A DNA stretch of 64,000 nucleotides from NCBI GenBank assembly GCA_011009095.1, contig VTPC01001064.1:72394-136393 (forward strand), in the 5' to 3' direction. The translations under genes were made by a program, and so were the position numbers. Shown here in pieces: positions 54,762-64,000 of this stretch (positions are counted from its first letter, which is position 1; each line of letters opens with the position of its first letter). The stretch is from Ignelater luminosus. Lineage: Eukaryota > Arthropoda > Insecta > Coleoptera > Elateridae. The notes under the pieces were generated by a model that saw only the letters and a program-made list of their open reading frames with translations, ran no database searches and had not been told where the DNA came from.

Positions 54762-57400
54762 ATGCATAGTACGAGCATTGTGCGAAAAGTGGAAAAGCTT
54801 CGCAAGCTCAAAGAAGACGTCGAATACGAGAAAATACCTTTGCTCTTTGTAGCAGCAATAAAAGAGTTCCGGAAGAGGCTCACATTAATTATTTTAATAA
54901 GTAAGTATCTCTTGTATAGTTTTAAGTAGTTTAAAACATTTTAGAAGAGGTGTCCCCTCCGTTGGACTCTTCGTACATCCTCTTGGTTTAATTTTAAAGA
55001 TAACACCGTATAGCTAAGAGGAATAAAAAAATCTTCCGAGTTTATCAAATCGAGAAGCTTTATGAATCGTATTATCTTTAATTTGTTTTAGTTTGCCGGA
55101 GGAACACTTACCAGATTTAGAAATTGAAGTGGTTCTAGCAGAAAATGCTCAATCAGTAGTTTGAGGAAATCGGATAGTCTATATCGACTTTTTTTTATTA
55201 AACAAACGAAAAAATTGCATTTACACGATAGCATATGCACGATGGAAAGGAAGCAATTTCAAAAAAGAACTGAAAAATGGCGTAACTTCCATTTTATATT
55301 ATCATTGTGATAATTGTGAAAAGACAATAACTGTATCGTCTCACCCTAAAGAAGCAAAAATAAACTTCGACTTTGTCTGGGGCAGTACTGCAATAGGTAT
55401 TGGAAAAAGCCAGGCTGAAGAATTATTTTCTGCCATAGATATGCCTACTCCGTCGCTAAATTTTACAGAAAATTAGAAAATGATGTCGGAAGGGTATGGG
55501 AAATGCAACTTCAATCGGAAATGAAAAAAGCTGCTGACGAAGAAAGGAAGCTAGCCATGGAAGCATGAGATATAGAGGAAGGTATACCATTTATCACTAT
55601 GATCGTAGGAGGAGGATGGGCAGGGTATTCATACGGGCATGGGTTTTCGTCGCTTTCTGGAGTTGGGTGCATTACAGGACATAGAACCAAAAAACTGTTA
55701 TACATAGCGGTCAAAAATAAGTTTTGTTTTGTTTGTGCTAATGCAAAATCCAGGAATACCGATGCGCCTACTCATGTATGTTTTAAGAACTATACGGGTT
55801 CATCTTTTAGTATGGAACAAGACACTCAATGAGAGTGAACTTCAATACAAAATGAGATAAAAATACGTGATCGGTGATGGTGACTCTAGTGTCTACAATA
55901 AAATAGTAGAAAATGTGAGGTATGGAAGATACGTTGTAAAAGTAGAATGTGCAAATCGCATTACAAGAGCCTTCACCTCCAATTTGCACAAGTTGGCAAG
56001 CAATACAAAATTTCCTATGGTTGCTAGACGAATTTTAAAAGTAAGGATTTCTAGACTAAGTGCTGCTGTACGGAAAGCGATGCAAGGTTCTGGAAATAAC
56101 TCCGCAACGCAATTATGCGAAGATTTAAAATATGTACCACAACATGTTTTTGGAAGCCATAGTAAATGCAAAGATGAGTATTGCCGACGACGAGAAATGG
56201 AAGAAGAAAACCTTATTCCTCTTTTAGAAAGTAGTTCGATATTGGACGAGATTAAGGAGATTGCAGACAATGTTGTTAGAAAAGCAAGTCGTCTGACCCA
56301 AAACGTCACAAAAAACCACGCAGAAAGGTACAAGAGCTTTGTTGCAAAATTCTCAGGTGAAAAACGTGAAAATTATATTTTAAGGGGGGCTGGTATCAAA
56401 GAAGGTGCTATAGTGCCGCATTATCTTTCAATTCAGGACCTACTTGGCATGCAACATCGCTGAATTCCTATAAAAATAAAAATTATCTGAAAAGATACTG
56501 TAAAAAGAAAAACTATGCATTACAATACAGGCGAATTTATTCTATAAAAAAAAAGAAAGAGACACGAAGTTGATAAGCAAGAAGACAATGATTACGGTTG
56601 AAATGCGGCAAAAGAGGATCTTACCAATGACGAATTTGCTAGAAGAAAGGAAGAGATCTTAAGACAATTGACAAGTGACGACTGTGACACTGTTGTCAAC
56701 GATACAGTGGGACAGCACGATAATATAAAATGGCACGAAGCGAAAAGGAATAGAATAACTGCTTCAACTTTTGGCAGAATCTGCGTTAGGAGGCCATCAA
56801 CTTCCTGCCATTTTTTTATTAAAAAGCATGTTGTATGCTTCGCAACATCTCTCGACAGCATCTATAATATATGGTAGACTCAACGAAAAAAAGGAAATTG
56901 CCAAATACGAAGACAAAAAGGAAGTGAAAGTACTTCCATGTGATATATTTATATAGAGAAAGCTATCCATATCTGGGAGCAAGTCCAGACGGGCTCATAA
57001 ATAATGACGGTTTAGTAGCGGTAAAGTGCATTTACTCACTTTCCAACAAGAGCATATGAGAAGGACTAAAAGAAAAGAAAACCAACATGTGTGTAAAATT
57101 AGAAAATAGCCAGCTAATAAGTATGAAAACAAACCATGTTTATTATTAGCAAATTCAGAGACAATTAAATATTTTAAAGGGAAGTTATTGTGACTTAGTA
57201 TTATACACGAATGTAGACTTAGAAATAATTAGGGTTACAAAAGATGAGCACTGCTGGAATAACTTCATGTTACTAAAATTAAAAGATGTTTTTAATTGTA
57301 TGTTGCCAGAATTGGCAGACCCCAGGATTCCTAGAGGATTGAAAGCCAGAGATTCTGAGACAGTTGTCAATGCACAGAAGAAACTAAGACAATTATGAAA
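54762..57400 (+). pseudogene. Mutator-like transposase fused to a YqaJ-type nuclease, decayed
   Basis: Exon 1 (from about 54762) ends at AATAA/GTAAGT near 54900. A pyrimidine-rich acceptor TTTGTTTTAG near 55092 opens exon 2, and the frame carries over (HINYFNN then LPEEHLPDLEIEVV). Next come INFDFVWGSTAIGIGKSQAE, a GGGWAGYSYGHGFSSLSGVG block, VIGDGDSSVYNKIVENVRYG (55867 onward, long open part to 56463), then the nuclease: WHEAKRNRITASTFGRIC (56731-56784), YGRLNEKKEIAKYE and LGASPDGLINDDGLVAVKC (56972-57029), ending PRGLKARDSETVVNAQKKL near 57390. Intact relatives, as I recall them, have VDGGW and GLVEVKC, so Asp to Gly at 55608-55610 and the nuclease Glu to Ala at 57018-57020 would kill both active sites. 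Several stops and frameshifts are also present. No terminal inverted repeats were recognised. Confidence 0.7.
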
Positions 57401-59627
57401 TGTGATATTTAGTAATATAATATCTTAGTAAATTTCATCGTAAATTGGTATTATACATAGTATACTAGCCTTACCTTATATTATACAGCTATTGTTATGC
57501 AAAACTATAGACTAGTACATTATTTTTTATAAAACAATAACATGTTGCCTGGAATTGTAGGGAATCCAGATAATTCCAGTATTAGTTAGACAATAACAGT
57601 AATATAATTTTGTTGAGCAACGAAGACGGAAAACGTTTTCAATTATTTATGTTACTTGTTATTTAGACAGTGAAAATTATTAGTTTAGAAACTGTCTACT
57701 CCAAACAAATAAATTAAAAGTAATAAATATCTTTGTTATACCCTTTTATTTGGAATTATATTATTTTTATTGTTCAACCATAGAAATCACATACGTTCCG
57801 TGAAATTTTAGGCAGTCTGTGTACTACACATGCATAAGAATAACATAAATGTAATTCCTAACAAATAAAAGCCATATAATTATATAATTGTTTTTATGTT
57901 ATGCTGCATCATAAATACTTAGTTTATAATGTTTTCAGTCCAGAAAGCTATGCTTTATTGTACTAAAGTAAATTGGACTCTACTGTCAATGTCAGAAAAT
58001 ACATTGTTAGATAATATACATAACATTAATAACTATAGCAACAGCCAAAGAACGCTTTGATACTGCATACTTTTATTAATGTCAGTGGAAAAATTAATTT
58101 TTAAATCTTTTTATGCTTATTATTTTTGTTATTCAAAGCAGTAGAACATAAAATAATGTATGTTATTTACTCGTACATAATATGACTTTATTGACTCACC
58201 TTTGATTAAACCAGACTCGTTCAATAAAGTCTTACATTATGTACTAGTGACATAAATATCTATTTTAATCGAAGGTACTACGTAAAAACTAGAAAATTTT
58301 ATGTCCTCGCTTTAAAAAATTAATTTAAAATACTTAAATACTGTACCAAATATACTAATTGAAATCTCACTATTGAAAACCGAGTACATAATTCTAAATC
58401 AGTAAGAAAAATTTAAAAATGGACATCACGTAGTTTTTGTTTTATTTACAAATAGGTATACGCAATGTTTATTCTTATCAATAATAATACAATAAATGCT
58501 GGTAGTTATTTGTTATTGAGTGTAGAGAATACTAAAAATTCTTTTCTTAAAATCGTCTGTTTATACGTGCTACCTAGTAAATACCTACCTCTCTAAAATA
58601 TTTTCTAAAAGAGAACCAAAAATCTTTCAATGGCTTTTAAAAAGTACCATAAATCATAAACATAAGAAAGTAATTGTGCTACGTAAACTGCATTCTCGTG
58701 AAGGTATAAAAACCATTAGAAATTTCTTGAGGTGGTTGTTATGAATTTGCAGTGGGTCTCTCCCAGCCTTAACAGACACGAGTTAAAAAAGAGCTTGAAA
58801 GATATTAGTTTGATAAATCTAAAATTTATGTATATAGATGTATTAAAACAGGGCACTTTTCTAAATTAAAATTGAAATTAAAATTTTTGAATTTGAAAAT
58901 AGCAAAGATATTTTCACAAATTGGCTTCAAATATGCAAAATCACACTTTTGTAACCTCAAAATCTTGCAATCTAAAATCAATTAACATTGTTGCCATTTA
59001 TTTCTATTACCCTTTTATATGAAGTCAGAGAATCCACTTTCTTAAGTCGTCTATTACATTTCTCGGAAATTTCTCTGGTATTGCATTAATCTCCTACGCA
59101 ATCCTACCCTTCGTAAATTCCTTTATTCTCTGACCTATGTTTAATTAGTTTAGTGTGAGTGAAAGAGCATTTTCAGTACTAAAATCCACACAAAGTTCGA
59201 ACATACTTTTGCATTAGTACAGAAATTTAATGCCACAGAAGAATTGCAATAACGCAATTTGTTGCTCGCTTTTGTTGCGTGCAGATAAATAATTGCAAAA
59301 ATCGTAGTTTGCTATAAAAAGAGGCAATTATGGATTTGTTTTATGTTTATGTTTATGAAATTCTTTTCAAATGTATTCGTTTATTGTCCACTACACGTGT
59401 GCTAACCATATATTACAAGTTGGGCCTTAAAATATCTTTGCATTCTACGGTTTTCTACAAGATTTTTTTTTATATTCACTGAGAAACAACCTCAAATATC
59501 AAAACAAAAAAAAAGGTATAAAGTTGAAACGGAGTAAATGCACAGTAATTACACTGCGTGACAAGGTTCTGATAACATTAATGACAATAGGTGTTCTTGA
59601 TTCTTTATACACAGTTAAGATATACAA
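57401..59627. other. AT-rich intergenic DNA, nothing recognised
   Basis: Very AT-rich and closed in all frames. The first few hundred bases may be the 3' untranslated region and terminal part of the Mutator-like element. Confidence 0.45.
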
Positions 59628-59629
59628 TA

Positions 59630-60901
59630 CAAGGGTTGCTATTTATATTTCTGGCCTAACAATGAAAAAACAAGTATTTATGATCGAAACTAGTTTTATT
59701 GTTTTTCAAAATATTCTCCATTAAGATTGATACACTTTTCCATGCGTTTGAACCAATTTTCGAAGCACTTTTTCCACTCTGTTTGAGGCAGCTCCAAAAT
59801 ATGCGTCTTGAAACAAAAAACGGCTTCTTCTGGTGTTGAAAATCGTTGACCACGCAGTTTGTTTTTGATGTACGGGAATAAAAAGAAGTCATTGGGTGCC
59901 AAATCAGGGCTGTATGGTGGATGGCCCATCAACTCGACCTTTTGACTGGTTAAATATTTAATTGTTTGAGCAGCGGTGTGAGAGCTTGCATTGTCATGAT
60001 GAAGAATGATTCGCCTCTTCTTTGAAGTTTTCCGAATTTCTCCAATGACTTCTGGCAAACAAATGGTTGTGTACCATTCAGAGTTGACTGTCTTACGTTG
60101 CTCTAACGCCACTGTTGCCACATGACCGGTAATGCCAAAGAAACAGGCAACCATTTGCTTCGATGTGCTTCTTCCGCGAACAACTTTTGTTGGATTTGGC
60201 TCGTCTTGAAAGACCCACACAGTTGATTGCTGTTTTGTTTCGGGGTCATATGCGTAGATCCATGATTCGTCACCTGTGCAGATGCTATACACAGCCTTTG
60301 ATGCACCTTTCGCAAATTTTTTCAACATTTCAATGCACCAGTCGACGCGAGCCTTCTTTTGAGCATTGGTCAGGTTATGCGGGATCCAACGGGAACAAAT
60401 TTTTTTACGGCCAAATGATCATGTAATATCTTGTTGATAGATGCCTCAATCTCACGGTATGTCACATGACGATCTTGTTTAATCAGTTCACGCACAGCAT
60501 CGATGTTTTCAGGCACAACGACAGATTTTGGACGGCCTTCACGGATTTCGTCCTGGAGTGAACATCGGCCACGTTTGAATTCATTATACCAGTTTTTTAC
60601 AGTGCTGTAGGATGGAGCTTCATTGCTATATAATGTATTAAGTTCATTGATGCACTCTTGTCGTGATAATCCACGTCGAAAGTTATGAAAAATAATTGCA
60701 CGAAAGTGTTCACGGGTCAATTCCATTTTTTACTAGGGAATGCACTTTTCAATTAACTGCAAACAACACTAATCGCACTCAAATGACAAAATGTTGTGGT
60801 TGAGGTTATGTTCAACAATGTAAAGTTTACACCGGAAATGTCAGCTGACGCCTGGAAACAGTCAGTGCTGCCAAGGCCAGAAATATAAATAGCAACCCTC
60901 G
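59630..60901 (-). mobile_element. Almost intact mariner transposon (1272 bp)
   Basis: The ends are inverted repeats of 28 bp with a single difference (core AGGGTTGCTATTTATATT), and each side is flanked by TA (59628-59629 and 60902-60903), the mariner target duplication. The interior is a single transposase gene on the minus strand. Full length, matching ends and one main defect in the gene suggest a recent arrival compared with everything else in the window. Confidence 0.95.
59696..60726 (-). pseudogene. Mariner transposase with one frameshift
   Basis: It starts MELTREHFRAIIFHNFRRGL (60726) with the mariner helix-turn-helix region (SYSTVKNWYNEFKRG, GRPKSVVV). The frame then shifts in a run of seven A around 60385-60390 (minus strand GTAAAAAAATTTG); eight A would restore the expected KKICSRWIP. 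The second part (60328-59696) has all three catalytic acids: TGDESWIY, HHDNASSHTAAQTIKYL and YSPDLAPNDFFLFP, with 34 residues between the last two (D34D), then the usual C-terminus GEYFEKQ. Relative to rosa-type relatives I recall, about seven residues also seem missing around YREIEASINKIL. Total coding length fits 343 codons. The enzyme cuts and pastes the element at TA sites; this copy should not make active enzyme. Confidence 0.9.
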
Positions 60902-60974
60902 TAATATCAAAATTGCTCTATCACGTCAGTTTTGTGTGTTATAGGCAAATTTAGTTTCGTCGACTTGCATTTAC

Positions 60975-61895
60975 CTATTTTATGTTGTTAACCAACGACT
61001 CTTTAATGATGGGTCAAAAACAAGTTTAAAAGGAGTCTTACTTCACAATGGTAATAAATATCCTTCTATCCCTGTAGCTTACACTGTTGCTTTAAAAGAA
61101 ACCTATGATTCAATGAAATTAATTTAAAATTTAATAAAGTATAGAGAAGCAAATTGGAAAGTGTGTTCTGATTTAAAAGTGACAGCCATGTTGCTCAGAT
61201 TACAGGGTGGCTTTACAAAGTATTGTTGTTTTCTTTGTATGTGGGATAGTCGAGCTACAGATAGACATTGCCTAGTTGAAGATTGACTGAAGAGATCAGA
61301 ATTTGTTGCTGGAGAAGCAAACATAAAATATGTACCTCTAACTGAACCCAAGGACGTTCTTCTTCCTCCACTACACATAAAGTTAGAGTTAATGAAAAAC
61401 TTTGTGAAAGCAATGGACAAAAGTGATGAAGGTTTCTTACATTTAAAAGCTGTTTTTTCAAAATTAAGTGATGCAAAACTAAAAGAGGGCATATTTATTG
61501 GACCACAAATTCGTAAACTTATGAAAAACGATAGTTTCGACATGAAACTGAATACAAAAGAACTAGCAGCCTGTACGTCACTGAAAGCTGTGATAAAAGA
61601 GTTTTTAGGAAATCACAGAGGCTACAATGCTGAAAAGCTAGTTCTGAATTTGTTTACTGCTTATAAAGACCTTGGTTGTAGAATGTCCATAAAAATGCAG
61701 TTTCTGCACTCTCATTTTGACTTTTTTCCTATAAATCTTGGAGCAGTTAGTGATGAACAAGGAGAACGCTTCCACCAGGACATGAAAAAAATTGAAGAAT
61801 GTTACCAAGGCCGGTAGGATGCAGGTATGATGGGAGATTATTGTTGGTCTATAGTGCGAGAAGATCCCACGGGCCACAAGCGCAACAGTTGACAT
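60975..61895 (+). pseudogene. Fragment of an uncharacterised multicopy arthropod protein (DEQGERFHQD family)
   Basis: Plus-strand sequence reads RLFNDGSKTSLKGVLLHNGN, DLKVTAMLLRLQGGFTKYCC, FLCMWDSRATD, LLPPLHIKLELMKNFVKAMD, KEGIFIGPQIRKLM, FLHSHFDFFPINLGAVSDEQ and GERFHQDMKKIEECYQ, with a trace of the end MMGDYCW. The longest open part is 61392-61817. I recognise these sentences from proteins present in many copies in arachnid, insect and cnidarian genomes and normally called uncharacterised. The CC-X-FLC-W-D and HSH/H residues hint at a metal-dependent enzyme or transposase, but no family function is known to me. This copy is missing its N-terminal part and has a few breaks. The intact mariner lies directly to its left and may have inserted into or beside it. 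Confidence 0.55.
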
Positions 61896-62937
61896 AAAAA
61901 TAATGTTTTTTTTAATTAATTGTGTTCTACATTTTTGTTTTGTTGCAGAATATTAGTATTTATTGGTTAATTGTTTAATATTTCTAAGTTCTATAAAATT
62001 AAATATATTGTTAGTATTGACTTTCCATTTATTCTGGGTGTTATTTCTATTAGCTATAACATGAAAACGGTACGTGTTACAAAATTTTCATTGTTATATC
62101 CTTAAATAGTCACAAATGAATAAAGAAATAGCTACTTTCATCAATGTTATCAAACAAAGTTGTAGAATTTTCACGTAGTGTTATTTCCCTGTGGAAATAT
62201 TTGAACCTAAAATATCTTGCCATAATCTCGAAAACGCTATAAAGAGCAAGAGGATTGATAAGCAAGGATTTTTTAAAAAACTCAAATCTGTTTAAAACTT
62301 CAATGAAAAAGTGAGATTTAGAAAAAGACACACGCAGTCACAGGCATCCGGATGCAACATTCTTCCTTTCCCATGCCCATTGCACGTCGATCCACTATTG
62401 TCATCAGTTTTCACACTTTTCTGATTTTGCTAATATTATGTTCTCTTAAAAGAAGTCATCTGTACTTGCTGCTGCAATCGTTTAGCTCTGCAAGAGCAGC
62501 GACGATAAACTGTGATGAGGGCTAGTGCACGTAGTTGCGTCCTGTCGAGGTGACGCTTTAAGAAAACTCGGTAGGCTAGGGTCGTGTGTAAATGAACGTT
62601 TTAGAGTTAAAGTTAAGGGTGAGTTAGCCTTGGCTGCCTTCTGGTAAGATAAGATAAAACTAGAGTAGTGCTAGTGTTCTTCAATACGGTCATGGCGAGG
62701 TTAAACTAGCTCTGTTTTTCTACCCTGTTTTTAGTTTGAGTATAATTATCTTGCAAAAATCTTATAGCTCAGGAATGCAAAGTTTACATAAATAAATTGG
62801 CTTGACGGTAAAAATAAAAACAATTAAGATTAAAAGCGAGGCTGTAGAATAATTAATAACTAGAAATTGCCTATTTGTTATTGAAGTTACACACTTAATG
62901 TTCACTGCACTTGCATTCACTATTCTCGTGATATTTA
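61896..62937. other. AT-rich spacer, nothing recognised
   Basis: A 73-codon minus frame (62331-62110) has no domain. A slightly GC-richer part at 62340-62700 is unassigned. Confidence 0.4.
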
Positions 62938-64000
62938 CTAGGACTCGCGAAAACATTGCAGCAGCTGGAAGGGGTAGTGTTGTGGCGATGCAGGACGTTG
63001 CGTCGTGGCGATGTCGGCAGTGGGTACGCCTGTCTGGCCAGGATAATGAACGCTGTTTGGTGCAGTTGTAAACTTGGTGTTCCAGCTCCTGGTATTTGTT
63101 ATTACAGCATACGGCGCCGTTTGCTGTCTGGGGTTGTTTGTGAAGGTTCGATGGCGGTTGAGGCCTTTAGACCAATCCTGCTGTGGCTTCTTGGCGCTCT
63201 GATAGCTGGTTTTGCGGAGACGGTGTCCTGACATGGTGCTGCTTGCACTTCGTCAATTGTGGGGACGACAGTTGCAGTTTCGGCCACAAACGCCTTGAAC
63301 GGATCGTCTCTTTTCTTTTACCCCCTTCATCTGTTGTAGGAGTCTCGGTAATGGTTGTAGATTGGGCTGATGGTAGCCTGTTGCGTGCTTTGGCTGCAAC
63401 AAGAGTTTATTTCAGGAGTAGCTCAAGGAAGGTTCTGGAGATGTCATGATGTGAAAGGGCATCGATGACGATTGAGAGTACCTTGATTAGTGTCCCCAGT
63501 AGTCGGTGCAGGAAAGGTGTGTTACTTGTTTGATAAGCTTGAGGTAATTCTATGGTCGGTGGAGGGGGGGTGCGGAAAAGGTTGCAGCCATGTCACTGTA
63601 TAATCGCATGAGACGGGGCGGGTTGGATGACGGATATATGGATGGATTAGTATGTCGACTTTTCGTGGCTAACTCAGGCCTTTAGTAAAGCTGTTTTATT
63701 AGGAAATTTTGGACACCCTGGGCATGTTGCCGGTTGATCCATAGTTTTGGTGCGGGTGGCCGTGTGGTGGTCACCGGTACATTTCACACAGCGAGGTAAA
63801 GAGTGGCAGTCTCCCTGTATGTGGTTGAAAACCTGGCATCTATAGCACTGGCTAATAAGTGATGGCTTTTTCCAGGGTGTTTCCGTTGTAATGGTAAAAG
63901 AAAGCATAGACCTTAGGTTCCAGATTTCTTTTGCCTCTGGTGATTTGGCAAGGTTCACCAGAACCAAAAGGGGTGTGTCGTTTTTCCTTTCCTACAGTAC
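62938..64000 (-). mobile_element. LINE ORF1 (nucleocapsid-like), runs off the window edge
   Basis: Read from the right edge on the minus strand: VNLAKSPEAKEIWNLRSMLS, TETPWKKPSLISQ, then CYRCQVFNHIQGDC (a C-X2-C-X4-H-X4-C knuckle, about 63840-63795), CVKCTGDHHTATRT and a third partial cysteine motif. After that comes a Pro/Thr/Gln-rich tail to 62938 (RKTSYQSAKKPQQDW, PRQQTAPYAVITNTRSWNT). Three knuckles after a region of this type are the hallmark of ORF1 proteins of jockey-like LINEs, which coat the element's RNA. Frames are broken in places. ORF2 (endonuclease and RT) is absent to the left, so the copy is truncated at that side. The start lies beyond 64000. Confidence 0.65.

Noticed and set aside
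55893-56333. 146-codon minus-strand frame
   Set aside because: Complement of the Mutator-like coding region, which has clear motifs on the plus strand.
61124-61543. 139-codon minus-strand frame
   Set aside because: Shadow of the DEQGERFHQD-family coding strand.

Overview
This window looks like AT-rich nuclear DNA from an arthropod, most likely an insect. The basis is short introns, no operon logic, and remains of mariner, hAT, pogo-like, Mutator-like, jockey-like, RTE-like and R2-like elements next to fossil Ty3/gypsy and Ty1/copia pieces. The species cannot be told from the sequence. No tRNA, rRNA or CRISPR array was seen.

The only part that looks like maintained host coding sequence is a minus-strand cluster at 15.48-19.69 kb. 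It holds five related genes for small, lysine/glutamate-rich, fully helical proteins. Their cores are built on an 11-residue (hendecad) repeat of the kind found in LEA group 3 desiccation proteins and in perilipin/apolipoprotein-type lipid-binding helices. One gene, read across a 60-nt intron, gives 17 hendecads without a slip. In two adjacent pairs (16.17 and 18.81 kb) the stop of one ORF is followed in the same frame, 3 or 9 nt later, by the ATG of the next. This cluster is the best candidate for an undescribed system here.

Layout. 0-4.6 kb: AT-rich, with one fold-back repeat unit (0.83-1.19 kb). 4.6-9.5 kb: a dispersed repeat, an ~88-bp tandem repeat and a broken minus-strand gypsy element with LTR, primer-binding site and gag. 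9.6-14.2 kb: pieces of an uncharacterised transposon-like gene, a gypsy pol piece with a macro domain, a gypsy gag remnant and a decayed LINE. 15.4-19.7 kb: the hendecad cluster. 20.7-28.2 kb: a jockey-like LINE split by a deleted mariner, then two further LINEs. 28.3-32.6 kb: an 18-bp GC-rich minisatellite, a transposase fragment and a tandem array of hairpin-forming units. 34.9-39.7 kb: gypsy RT piece, RTE LINE, two mariner derivatives. 39.7-42.8 kb: no gene seen. 42.8-47.0 kb: the second copy of the dispersed repeat, then a LINE bracketed by an inverted repeat and interrupted by a 400-N assembly gap. 47.8-51.7 kb: pogo-like remnant, copia gag remnant, a 356-bp hAT with perfect target duplications, and an R2-like LINE. 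54.8-57.4 kb: a decayed Mutator-like transposase with a YqaJ nuclease domain. 59.6-60.9 kb: an almost intact mariner. 61-61.9 kb: a fragment of an uncharacterised arthropod repeat-encoded protein. 62.9-64 kb: a LINE ORF1 running off the window edge.

Nearly everything outside the cluster is transposon-derived and much of it is nested. Family calls rest on remembered protein motifs, not on searches. Boundaries given to the base are only those where terminal repeats or target-site duplications were read directly.
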